This document shows, piece by piece, positions 8,489 through 16,228 of a stretch of DNA of 64,000 nt. Both the position numbers and the translations under genes were made by a program. The stretch is taken from positions 1 to 64,000 of the forward strand of contig NZ_VWVM01000019.1 of the NCBI RefSeq assembly GCF_008632075.1, written 5' to 3'. Within the stretch, counting starts at the first letter, position 1; each line of letters starts with the position of its first letter. The stretch is from Candidatus Pantoea gossypiicola (GTDB taxonomy: Bacteria > Pseudomonadota > Gammaproteobacteria > Enterobacterales > Enterobacteriaceae). The notes under the pieces were generated by a model. That model made no database searches. It had not been told where the DNA came from and saw only the letters and a list, made by a program, of their open reading frames with translations.

Positions 8489-8770
8489 ATGGCTACGTTA
8501 ACCGCCAGTTTTCTTGTTATGCGTTGGGAACTGCTGAGCGCAATCTTGATGTTTTTTGCCAGCACCCTGAAAACCAAACTTCGTCAGGATAGCCGTCACG
8601 TGATGGCCTTTATGTGTGGCGGGATTGGTTTAGGCATGACCTGCTGGTTTGTTACCGGTCTGATGGGCATTACCCTGAGCATGGAAAACGTGCATAACTT
8701 CGTGGAAATCTCAAAGCACGCCTTTATCGATGTGATGAGCCAGGCGCCTGCCGACTGGCCGATGCCCTGA
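8489..8770 (+). CDS. yjcB: YjcB family small membrane protein
   Basis: This 93-residue protein is the same length as E. coli YjcB and shares its opening MATLT, the LRW/MRWELLSA segment and the ending (APADWPMP). Two hydrophobic segments, about residues 15-35 and 47-70, suggest two membrane helices. I start at ATG 8489; the longer frame from 8396 would run through the promoter region. The function is unknown. In E. coli it lies beside ssb; here an accessory island separates the two. Confidence 0.85.
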   Translation: MATLTASFLVMRWELLSAILMFFASTLKTKLRQDSRHVMAFMCGGIGLGMTCWFVTGLMGITLSMENVHNFVEISKHAFIDVMSQAPADWPMP

Positions 8771-8781
8771 TTTTTACGCAT

Positions 8782-8808
8782 AAAAAACCCCGCTAAGCGG
8801 GGTTTTTT
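8782..8808. terminator. bidirectional terminator between yjcB and the ATP-grasp gene
   Basis: A 12-bp stem (8782-8793 with 8797-8808) around a TAA loop has A runs on one side and T runs on the other. It can terminate both convergent transcripts. Confidence 0.92.
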
Positions 8809-8824
8809 ATATTGCTGTGTGAAC

Positions 8825-9787
8825 TTAAATTTTCTTCAATATGGCAGGAATATTAACATCCTGCACTGTAACGCCCGGGCTCTGCGTTCCGCGGCGGTCC
8901 TGAATCCACATATCTCCCATCATCTGGTTTAAACCACGATCCAATCCGGTCACCAGCCCTGCACCTGGGGTGAAGGTCAGTTCGCCAAAGTAGATATGCT
9001 CGTCATGGATATACCAGTCCACACGCACGTAGTCGAAATCGCTGGCCAGCTTCTTACTCAGTTCAAGCGCATGTTCCAGTGATGGCATAATCGGTGACAC
9101 ATCCAGACCGGTATCGCGAATCTTGTGATAGGCCTCATTGAGGTTATTCACATAGAAATTCATCGACAGCAGCGGCTGGCAGCGGTTGTAGATCACCTGC
9201 AACACATATTCAAACCTGCCATCACGCTTGTTGAACATATGAAACTTGTAATCGATCGGCGCGCTTTTGCCATCACCAATGTACTTCTCAACCAGGATGC
9301 GTGGCTTGATGTAGCGATAGTGAATCTCACGCGCTTCGTTGGCGAAGTCGGTCTTCAGCCAGCGATAACAGTCATGAATGATCTGCTGCTTACGCAGCGC
9401 ATCCGGCTCTTCCAGCAGAATTTCTACCATGTTGGAAGCGTGGTTCGGCTTGATCACCGTTCCCTTCCAGCAAGGCAGGCTGTTCAGCGTGGTCGGGTCA
9501 GTGGTTTCATGTACCAGCGGGATCAGGTATTCATTACCGATTTTTTCAGCAATGAATTCGCGCACCGAGTACTTATCTGACAGACGACCATAGTTCTGGT
9601 AATCGCCGAAGATAAACTTACGGTACAACACCTTCTCGTTGAACACTTTTGGCTGACGCAGATTAGGCAGCTTTCTGAACTTATGGAAGTAGTAGATGCG
9701 GTCCTGATAAGCCCAGGGCATCTTCTTGATAAAGTACTGCACACTTCTTCTGAGTTCTTCTTTCAACTTGAGCATATCTGACCTCAT
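8825..9787 (-). CDS. TupA-like ATP-grasp polysaccharide biosynthesis protein
   Basis: This 320-residue cytosolic protein matches the ATPgrasp_TupA family found in surface-polysaccharide loci. Visible landmarks are the N-terminal KMPWAYQDRIYYFHKFRKLPNLRQPKVFNEK segment region (from about residue 22), the WKGTVIKPNHAS phosphate-binding part near residue 108, PRILVEKYIGDG near 163, and DYVRVDWYIHDEHIYFGELTFTPGAG from about residue 248, whose Asp, Glu and Thr residues fit the ATP-grasp metal site. Such proteins probably ligate or modify sugars or amino-acid-like groups. The ATG overlaps the stop of the flippase gene by four bases, so the pair is translationally coupled. Confidence 0.8.
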   Translation of the reverse strand: MRSDMLKLKEELRRSVQYFIKKMPWAYQDRIYYFHKFRKLPNLRQPKVFNEKVLYRKFIFGDYQNYGRLSDKYSVREFIAEKIGNEYLIPLVHETTDPTTLNSLPCWKGTVIKPNHASNMVEILLEEPDALRKQQIIHDCYRWLKTDFANEAREIHYRYIKPRILVEKYIGDGKSAPIDYKFHMFNKRDGRFEYVLQVIYNRCQPLLSMNFYVNNLNEAYHKIRDTGLDVSPIMPSLEHALELSKKLASDFDYVRVDWYIHDEHIYFGELTFTPGAGLVTGLDRGLNQMMGDMWIQDRRGTQSPGVTVQDVNIPAILKKI

Positions 9788-11040
9788 TTGTATGTTTTGT
9801 AGTTGAGTGAGGAAACCTGAATCTTTTGAATGACGCCGTTTTTAAAGAAGTAATTCATTACGGTCAGGGACAAAAGTTCTGAAAGGAAAACGCTCCACGC
9901 GGCCCCCATGATGCCGTGACCCTGGATCAACCACCAGGAGAGCGGCAGACTGATAACCATCAGGCAGATGATTTTCCTCAGCAAGTAGTTAAATCCTCCC
10001 TCTTTGACCATGTAGCGATACGCTACGGTCCCCATTGCCGAAAAGCTGGTCGCTATCGACAGCAACGTAATGAGACTTCCTGACTGTGTGTATTCCGGTC
10101 CATACAACGCGATGATGATCTGCTCGCCGTAAAGCGAAATGACGAGCAGCATCAGCAATGAAACCGCCATAACGTAGCCATTGAGCCGGGCAGCCAGCTT
10201 AATGGCGACCTCGCCGCGCTCCCTGAAGATTTCAGTGAAGCAGGAGGTAATCAGCGCAACCGGGATAAAAATCCAGGAGGCGGAAATAGTATTCGCCGCC
10301 GCAAAGAGACCAAGATCGCGCGCAGGCGCCGTGCCTGCCAGAAACATCTGCGCCGCTTTGACCTGCACCGAGATAAAGATGCTGGAGATCGCCAGCGGCA
10401 GACCGGCATACATCAGATACCGCAGATAGGCGGTGCGCTTTTCGCGCGGTGGCATCTGATCCTGATGGTCCTGATAGAAGTTGTGCCGCTTGATCAGGTA
10501 AGGCACCAGCGTCACGGCAACAATCGACAGCGTCAGCCAGAGCGGATTAAGACGCAGCCAGGCAACGGTAAAGCTGATGCCGAAACTCAGCAGCATGCCC
10601 ACCGCGTTAGCGATGGTGTTAAGACGCGAGGCAAGACGTGCGTTGTTATAAACGCTGAAGGTGTCCTGGGTGACAAAAACCGAGGCAACAAATGAGGCCA
10701 GTGCAAACGCCAGGAAGTTTTCCTGCATGTTGTACCAGACCCAAATTAAGACTGGCACCGAAGTGACCAGCAACAGCACCATGCGCAGCGTACGGGCGAT
10801 GGTCATCAGACGCAGGCCTTTCGACGCATTTTTGCTGACGCGCTTAAACAGAATGGTTTCGGTGCCAAAGATTGCGACGGTTTGCACCATTGCAAATAGT
10901 GAAGTAGAAAACGCCATCTGGCCAAACACCGTTGGACCAAAGGATTTCGCCACGTAAGACGTCACAAAAATGACGCCAAAAACGGAGATGATCTTCTCAG
11001 ACATCATCCAGGCGGCATTAGACATTACGCTCAATTTCAT
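9784..11040 (-). CDS. oligosaccharide flippase, Wzx-like (MOP superfamily)
   Basis: This integral membrane protein of 418 residues has about twelve hydrophobic segments. It opens with the typical SNAAWMMSEKIISVFGVIFVTSYVAKSFGP region of polysaccharide synthase/Wzx proteins, which move lipid-linked sugar units across the inner membrane. I start at ATG 11040, preceded by AAGGAAGAG at good spacing; a TTG eight codons upstream is less likely. No Wzy polymerase or glycosyltransferase lies beside it, so its substrate must be made elsewhere. No JUMPstart/ops element is visible upstream. Confidence 0.85.
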   Translation of the reverse strand: MKLSVMSNAAWMMSEKIISVFGVIFVTSYVAKSFGPTVFGQMAFSTSLFAMVQTVAIFGTETILFKRVSKNASKGLRLMTIARTLRMVLLLVTSVPVLIWVWYNMQENFLAFALASFVASVFVTQDTFSVYNNARLASRLNTIANAVGMLLSFGISFTVAWLRLNPLWLTLSIVAVTLVPYLIKRHNFYQDHQDQMPPREKRTAYLRYLMYAGLPLAISSIFISVQVKAAQMFLAGTAPARDLGLFAAANTISASWIFIPVALITSCFTEIFRERGEVAIKLAARLNGYVMAVSLLMLLVISLYGEQIIIALYGPEYTQSGSLITLLSIATSFSAMGTVAYRYMVKEGGFNYLLRKIICLMVISLPLSWWLIQGHGIMGAAWSVFLSELLSLTVMNYFFKNGVIQKIQVSSLNYKTYK

Positions 11041-11564
11041 CGACTCTTCCTTAGTATTACTCAACTACAACCGCTTCGGTACAACATCCCTGTAACGAAT
11101 TAATAAGCGCTCAGTGGGCCTGGCGAAAATGTATGACTTCAGACCAAACTGGTCCGAAAATTGAGATGTAAATCATGATCCGGAGAGTGAATTCAGGATA
11201 ATTCTTATTATAAATGGCGCGAATCACTTCAAATGGAAACGATTTCAGGCTGAAAATAAAACAACCTTAAAGCGCTATACCGGCATATTAATCAAGTCGG
11301 CGAAGCTAAATATCCAGTGTACGTAGAATTTTTTCGTATTTTGGATGCGATGAATTTATAACAAAAACCCGCCTCCAGGAAGGCACGCTCCGCGGATAAG
11401 AATAAAATAAGATTTATCCCATGATGATATTTCTTCTAAATATCTTAATTTAGGCTTCGCAATTCAATTCGCGCACTTTAATACTGCCTTAATAAAATCT
11501 TACAGTGCCAGAAATTATTAAAGTCATTCTCATCCATTAATCGATAAGAAAGGTAAGAGCATTT
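11041..11564. other. AT-rich intergenic region before the transposase-derived ORF
   Basis: About 520 bases, markedly richer in A/T than the flanking genes. It must contain the flippase promoter (leftward) and that of the HTH ORF (rightward). There are several short AT runs but no promoter, operator or small gene that I can defend. The composition is typical of H-NS-bound accessory DNA. Confidence 0.5.
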
Positions 11565-11960
11565 ATGAGAAAGTCACGATACAGCGAAGATCAAATCACA
11601 AATGCCATTAAAGCTTCTGAATCGGGCGTGAAAGTCAGAGAGATTTGTGAAGAGTTAGGTATCTCTGAAGCCACGTTCTATAGCTGGAAAAAGAAGTTTT
11701 CTGGGTTGTCTTCGGAAGAAGGCAGAAAAATCAAGGAATTGGAAGAAAAACTGCAGAATGTCACACGCGAACTGCAGACCCTCAACTCGGATAAAGAGAT
11801 GCTGCAGAGCGTTCTGAAGCACTTCTTTACGACTAATGAAAAACGACAGGCTGTAGATTTCCTGCAGACTACCTTCGACATTGGCACCCGTCGCAGCTGC
11901 CGCTTATTAGATATCAGCCGCAGCGTATACCACTATCCGTCAAGCACGGAGAATCGCTAA
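11565..11960 (+). CDS. IS3-family transposase-derived HTH protein (orfA fused to start of orfB)
   Basis: Residues 1-55 are an IS3 OrfA-type helix-turn-helix (MRKSRYSEDQI, then GISEATFYSWKKKFSGL). Residues 57-87 form a leucine-zipper coiled coil (KELEEKLQNVTRELQTLNSDK). Residues 92-131 resemble the N-terminal part of OrfB (KRQAVDFLQTTFDIGTRRSC, SRSVYHYPSS). In active IS3 elements these parts are in different frames joined by programmed frameshifting. Here they are one continuous frame that stops before the DDE catalytic core, and I see no further orfB sequence or terminal repeats. It could be a decayed element or a domesticated DNA-binding protein; an AGAAAGGTAAGAG ribosome site is present. 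Confidence 0.75.
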   Translation: MRKSRYSEDQITNAIKASESGVKVREICEELGISEATFYSWKKKFSGLSSEEGRKIKELEEKLQNVTRELQTLNSDKEMLQSVLKHFFTTNEKRQAVDFLQTTFDIGTRRSCRLLDISRSVYHYPSSTENR

Positions 11961-12162
11961 ACCTAATGCTACCGCGCTTTTTAGACTTAACGCTGAGATT
12001 TGTTCTTACCAGAAGAGATGAAGATCATTTAACAGGACAATTGCGGCCCCCTTTTCCGCTCCATTTATAACTAATGAATGGCTTCACAGCTAAGCTTCTT
12101 TTTTTGCGGTAAAATTGATTCACAACAGCAAAAGTCTCGCATTCCACGCCTTATCTTCCCCT

Positions 12163-12188
12163 CCCAATCCCGTTTATGCGGGATTGGG
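12163..12188. terminator. strong orphan hairpin, possible terminator
   Basis: Perfect 10-bp arms CCCAATCCCG / CGGGATTGGG around a 6-base loop. The sequence after it on the plus strand is CCTTCCCATTTTTAG, so the T run comes late. It could end the transcript of the HTH ORF 200 bases upstream. Confidence 0.5.
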
Positions 12189-12723
12189 CCTTCCCATTTT
12201 TAGTTTAACCCTGCTAATCGTCGGAACTAAATCGTCTCAACATCATTAAGCCGCTTTAAACATCGCACAAAAAAGAATCACCGTACATTTGAGTTAATGG
12301 TGGATCTGCCTGGAATTTTGCGGTTACGCTTTAATTCCCGATGATGGGTTCATTGCATTAACTTTCTCCAGGATTAATCCGGGTTAAATAGTTTATTGCT
12401 CCTTATCACTAACGTTATGACTCTATCTTTTGGCTCTCTTCATTGCGCATCATTGATGCCAGACATTAATCTTTAATTATTAACGCAGCGGCGGAATTCT
12501 CTTACTCATTTATCACTGAGTGAAGTTAATGGTGGTTTTTAGTCCCCTTTTCACAGGACCATAACGCAATAAACCGCAGCGGATAAAAGCGTAACGTCCA
12601 TAATGCTGCGCTATTTTTCCTGATTAATGACCGATATCTGACCAGTGAAAGGTTGCCAGAGATGGAACAGGCTACTTTCAGTCGCCAGAAAGGGCCGTTT
12701 TTTTACTGACAAAGGGAGGATGA

Positions 12724-12822
12724 ATGAGGTTATGGGGGAATACCGGACAACAGTGCGGAACCATGAAATCGATTTCGCGGTATAAATCTGCCGAAGAGCG
12801 AGCAAATCAGGATAGGGTTTAA
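12724..12822 (+). CDS. possible small ORF, 32 residues
   Basis: An AAAGGGAGGA Shine-Dalgarno sequence lies just before an ATG opening 32 codons (MRLWGNTGQQCGTMKSISRY start). The product is polar and basic, with no membrane segment or recognisable family. Only the ribosome site supports it. Confidence 0.2.
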   Translation: MRLWGNTGQQCGTMKSISRYKSAEERANQDRV

Positions 12823-12826
12823 TCTT

Positions 12827-12856
12827 AAAAAGCCGCGCAGTGTGTTGTCCGCGCGG
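12827..12856 (-). terminator. terminator of the EamA gene
   Basis: CCGCGC (12833-12838) pairs with GCGCGG (12851-12856). Read on the minus strand, the hairpin is followed by a run of U (complement of 12827-12831), about 27 bases past the EamA stop. Confidence 0.75.
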
Positions 12857-12882
12857 TAAAGGTATTCGGTGAGTTTTACGGT

Positions 12883-13842
12883 TTACTCTTTAATCGTAAC
12901 TACCTGCGGTTGTGGTTTGATGCGCATTGCCCAGATCACACCCGCCATCAGACAAACAATTCCTATCAGAGTGAGCTGCGGCGGCCAGCGTTGATACCAG
13001 AGAAAAGTCCATAACAGGCCAAAGAGTATCTCGAAAACGATCAGCGGCCCCATCATTACGGTGGGCAGACGCTGGCTGGCAGCATTCCAGCATAAGGTGC
13101 CAAGCCAGGAGCAGAGCAGGCCAATCGTCAGCATCAAAGCGATGAATACCGTGGGGCGCGGCCCGAACGGCAGGGAAAAACCGGGCTGCTGCCAGGCGAG
13201 CTGTACGCTGACCAGCGCGTACAGGATCAGTGCCAACGGTAGCGTCACCAGCCCCTGCGCGGTAGCCCAGGTTGAGGGGCGCAGTTCAGGATGCGTGCGC
13301 AGCCAGCGGGCATTACGCAGCGGATACCAGGTCCAGCAGGCTACCGCCAACAGTGCCAGCACGATGCCAGTCAGATAACGACTGAGATCCAGCGTGGCAC
13401 CCTGACTCTGCAGTTCCGCCGCATTCACGCAGAGTAAGCCAGCCGCCATCATGACCAGTGCCGGAAACAGCCGCCGCCACGGCAGCCGACCTTCAAGATG
13501 GCCATAACAGAGATTAGCCGTGACAGCTATCACCACCGGCAGCGTGCCGATAATCATGGTGGAGACCGGCCCGCCGGTACGCTGAATGGCGTTCGCCAGA
13601 AACGCATAGTAGAAGAGGTTTCCCACCAGCGAGAGCTTCATGGCCTCAAGCCAGTCAGCGCGTGACAGCTGACGCAGACGACGACGGCTGTGCCATGCCA
13701 GCGGCAGCGCAATCAGACCAAACGCCACATAGCGTCCCGCTGATTGCAGTGCGCCGGGATAGTCTGGCACCAGCAGCGGCCCGACAAAGATCAGCCCCCA
13801 CATCAGCCCGGCGGTGACGGCAAACATAATTCCCGCAAACAT
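12883..13842 (-). CDS. DMT superfamily (EamA) transporter
   Basis: This 319-residue inner-membrane protein has ten predicted helices arranged as two EamA repeats. The first begins at residue 4 (AGIMFAVTAGLMWGLIFVGP) and the second at about residue 155. The short N-terminus and the basic tail (MRIKPQPQ) fit a drug/metabolite exporter. The neighbouring AraC regulator on the same strand, ending upstream with about 80 bases between, suggests regulator and exporter form a unit. Substrates of this subfamily cannot be predicted from sequence; amino acids or toxic metabolites are typical. Confidence 0.85.
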   Translation of the reverse strand: MFAGIMFAVTAGLMWGLIFVGPLLVPDYPGALQSAGRYVAFGLIALPLAWHSRRRLRQLSRADWLEAMKLSLVGNLFYYAFLANAIQRTGGPVSTMIIGTLPVVIAVTANLCYGHLEGRLPWRRLFPALVMMAAGLLCVNAAELQSQGATLDLSRYLTGIVLALLAVACWTWYPLRNARWLRTHPELRPSTWATAQGLVTLPLALILYALVSVQLAWQQPGFSLPFGPRPTVFIALMLTIGLLCSWLGTLCWNAASQRLPTVMMGPLIVFEILFGLLWTFLWYQRWPPQLTLIGIVCLMAGVIWAMRIKPQPQVVTIKE

Positions 13843-13919
13843 GATTTCTTCCTTATACAGACTTTTGGCAGAGTGTGGCGGGTTCGGGCGGGAAATGCTT
13901 GTAGCAGATTGCGGTGGTA

Positions 13920-14747
13920 TCAGGGCTGGCGGACCTGCTTTTGATAGCGGCCCGGCGTAATGCCATAACGGTGAGCAAAGGCGCGGGTGAGATGAGCCTG
14001 ATCGGTTAATCCAACCGCCGCCGCGACGCTGGCGGCCGCTTCACCCTGTGCCAGCCTTTGCTTGGCGTCATAGAGCCGGAAAGCCATCAGCATCTGATGC
14101 GGCGTAACGTGATAGTGCTGGCGAAAGGCACGTAAGAAGTGCCACGGCGACAGTGAAGCCAGCGCCGCCAGCTCCTCCAGCCGCACCGGTTCTGCGAGGT
14201 TTGCGCGCAAAAATTCTCTGACCTGATCAAAACGATGCCGGGCATCGGGTCTGCCCTGTGAGGACATACGCGCCAGCGGACGGATTTGCAGTAGCAGCTC
14301 AGCAATCAGGCTCTGGCGCGCCAGTTCAGACTCTGCCTGCCAGAGTGCGGCAAGCCGGCGGGAAAGCGGCTGCGCCACGCGCGGATCGGTCAGCAGCGCC
14401 TCGTTAAACCACCAGCCGCGGTCGCCGGTCAGTTCATCCATCAGCTGCGGCTGGATGTAGATCATCTGATAGCGCCAGCCCTCTTCGCACGCTGACTCAC
14501 CGGTGTGCAGCTCATCCGGGTTCATCATGACCAGTGAGTTCTCCGGCGCAGTATATTCGGTGCCGCGATAGCGAAAGCGCTGTGCGCCCGCTTCAATGGT
14601 GCCGATCCCAAAGGCTTCATGAGTGTGAGGTTCAAAGGCGTAGCGAGAGATGTGGGCCTGATAGAGTTCCACACCGGGCAGCTCTGCGAGTTGCCGGAAC
14701 CGGGCGCGATCTTTTTCACAGGGGAAACTTGCCGGAACACCGTTCAC
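13920..14747 (-). CDS. AraC family transcriptional regulator with cupin-type sensor
   Basis: This 275-residue regulator has an N-terminal AraC-binding cupin domain (residues about 20-150; HTHEAFGIGTIEAGAQRFRY and NPDELHTGE carry the usual His and Glu positions). A C-terminal double helix-turn-helix occupies about residues 170-272 (LEELAALASLSPWHFLRAF, then AAVGLTDQAHLTRAFAHRYG). It lies directly upstream of the EamA exporter on the same strand and is divergent from the isochorismatase gene, so it may control either. The ligand is unknown. Confidence 0.88.
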   Translation of the reverse strand: MNGVPASFPCEKDRARFRQLAELPGVELYQAHISRYAFEPHTHEAFGIGTIEAGAQRFRYRGTEYTAPENSLVMMNPDELHTGESACEEGWRYQMIYIQPQLMDELTGDRGWWFNEALLTDPRVAQPLSRRLAALWQAESELARQSLIAELLLQIRPLARMSSQGRPDARHRFDQVREFLRANLAEPVRLEELAALASLSPWHFLRAFRQHYHVTPHQMLMAFRLYDAKQRLAQGEAAASVAAAVGLTDQAHLTRAFAHRYGITPGRYQKQVRQP

Positions 14748-14866
14748 TTCTCTCTCCTTATTTAACCCGTCTGCTAAGCATGCCTGTGACCGGGGCTAAA
14801 ATGCAAAAGATTGCTATCCGCAACGCCGTAGATAACACTGTTTTTTTCAGGCGGAGTGGGTTAAGT

Positions 14867-15388
14867 ATGGCACAGCGTGTGGTAGTGGTTATCGATATGC
14901 AGAATGGGGTCTTCAGCTCGCCGCGCTTCGACCAGGCGGGACGGGTGGCGCAGATTAACCGGCTGACTGAACGCGCCGATATCACCCTTTTTATCCAGCA
15001 CCGCGAAGGCGCGATGTGCGAGGGAAATGACACTTTTAATCTGCTGCCAGAACTGGTTCAGCCTGCTGGCGCACATTACGTGACAAAAACCGCCTGCGAC
15101 AGCTTCTGGCAGACTGAGCTGGCCGCACTGTTAAAGAAGCTGGCGGTGGAAGAGTTTGTGGTATGCGGTTGCGCCACTGACTACTGTCTGGATACCACCA
15201 TAAAAGTGGGTGCCAGTGCGGGTTATGCCATTACGGTTGCTGCTGATGCGCACACCACCGCCGATCGTCACTGGGTCAGCGCTGAAGCGTTGATAAACCA
15301 GCACAATGAAGTCTGGTCCTCATTGTCGATTCCGGGCAACGTGCCGCGCGTGCTGAGCACAGAGGATATTGTGACGGAATGGTCGTAA
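14867..15388 (+). CDS. isochorismatase-like cysteine hydrolase
   Basis: This 173-residue cytosolic alpha/beta hydrolase has the family's catalytic triad visible: D10 (VVVIDMQNG), K74 (YVTKTACDSF) and C107 (GCATDYCLDT), with the preceding Ala-Thr typical of the cis-peptide before the nucleophile. I start at ATG 14867, ten bases after GGAG; the frame is open further upstream, but that part is antisense to the AraC gene. Relatives cleave amides, ureides or vinyl ethers (nicotinamidase, biuret or isochorismate hydrolases). It is not fused to a carrier domain, so a role in siderophore synthesis is unlikely. It ends at a shared terminator with ssb. Confidence 0.85.
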   Translation: MAQRVVVVIDMQNGVFSSPRFDQAGRVAQINRLTERADITLFIQHREGAMCEGNDTFNLLPELVQPAGAHYVTKTACDSFWQTELAALLKKLAVEEFVVCGCATDYCLDTTIKVGASAGYAITVAADAHTTADRHWVSAEALINQHNEVWSSLSIPGNVPRVLSTEDIVTEWS

Positions 15389-15409
15389 CCGCCTGCAAAA
15401 GCCGTGCAT

Positions 15410-15437
15410 AAAAAAGCCCGCATAAGCGGGCTTTTTT
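15410..15437. terminator. bidirectional terminator between the isochorismatase gene and ssb
   Basis: A 12-bp stem (15410-15421 with 15426-15437) with an ATAA loop, and A and T runs on opposite sides, serves both convergent genes. Confidence 0.93.
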
Positions 15438-15457
15438 GCATTCTCTGTTCAGCGGAA

Positions 15458-16003
15458 TCAGAATGGAATATCGTCGTCGAAATCCATTGGTGGTTCGTTG
15501 TTGTTGCTGGCCGGCGCGCTCTGTGGCTGCTGCTGCGGACGGGACTGCGCGCCACCACTGAACTGGTTGTTGTTGCCCTGCGGCTGCTGCGGCTGACCCC
15601 AGCCATTGTTGTTACCACCACCCTGCACGCCTGCACCGGCATTGCCGCCCTGCTGACGGCCACCCAGCATCTGCATGGTGCCGCCAACGTTAACCACGAC
15701 TTCGGTGGTGTAACGTTCCTGGCCACCCTGATCCTGCCATTTACGGGTGCGCAGCTGGCCTTCGATGTAGACCTGCGACCCCTTTTTCAGGTATTCGCCT
15801 GCGACTTCAGCCAGTTTGCCAAACAGCACTACACGGTGCCATTCCGTGATCTCTTTGTTTTCACCGGTCTGCTTGTCGCGCCAGCTTTCCGACGTAGCCA
15901 GCGTAATGTTGGCAACCGCGCCACCATTTGGCATGTAACGTACTTCCGGATCCTGACCCAGATTCCCGACAAGAATCACTTTGTTAACGCCACGACTGGC
16001 CAT
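15458..16003 (-). CDS. ssb: single-stranded DNA-binding protein Ssb
   Basis: This 181-residue protein has an OB-fold DNA-binding domain (residues 1-112, MASRGVNKVILVGNLGQDPE...). A long Gly/Gln/Asn-rich linker with several GGGNNN and PQQ stretches follows, then the acidic tip DFDDDIPF that docks repair and replication partners. It coats single-stranded DNA at forks and repair sites. It diverges from uvrA across a shared intergenic region with one LexA box. The linker length is typical for enterobacteria. Confidence 0.98.
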   Translation of the reverse strand: MASRGVNKVILVGNLGQDPEVRYMPNGGAVANITLATSESWRDKQTGENKEITEWHRVVLFGKLAEVAGEYLKKGSQVYIEGQLRTRKWQDQGGQERYTTEVVVNVGGTMQMLGGRQQGGNAGAGVQGGGNNNGWGQPQQPQGNNNQFSGGAQSRPQQQPQSAPASNNNEPPMDFDDDIPF

Positions 16004-16130
16004 GTTGCTGTCTCCCGATGAGTTAATGCATACAGTCTAATCCATCAATTCTAACACGTCCTGCGGACTGTTTCCCACTTTCGAGCGGGGTTCCAGTTTT
16101 AATCCCTCTCCGCTTCCAGGCCTGAGAGTA

Positions 16131-16146
16131 CTGGATATATATTCAG
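16131..16146. promoter_or_regulatory. LexA box between ssb and uvrA
   Basis: CTGGATATATATTCAG has the CTG-N10-CAG form of a LexA operator with an AT-rich core. It lies 83 bases before uvrA and serves the divergent pair, as in E. coli. Confidence 0.9.
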
Positions 16147-16228
16147 TCTATTTTTTGTGCCATAATGACACGTTTATTCTGGCCGTGTCGGCAAGGCACG
16201 GTGAGTGCAGCTAATTCGGGAAAGGTGA

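Larger units (their letters stand above)
11961..12882. other. long AT-rich non-coding stretch
   Basis: More than 900 bases with no convincing conserved gene. It contains one strong hairpin (12163-12188), one small ORF with a good ribosome site (12724-12822), and the EamA gene terminator at its right end. A minus-strand frame at 12611-12805 has no family resemblance. Confidence 0.5.

Noticed and set aside
11041..11564. JUMPstart/ops element for RfaH upstream of the flippase
   Set aside because: I searched for GGCGGTAG-type sequences on both strands and saw none.
14534..14866. Upstream extension of the isochorismatase frame
   Set aside because: It is antisense to the AraC gene and has no hydrolase similarity; the domain begins at MAQRVVVVIDMQ.
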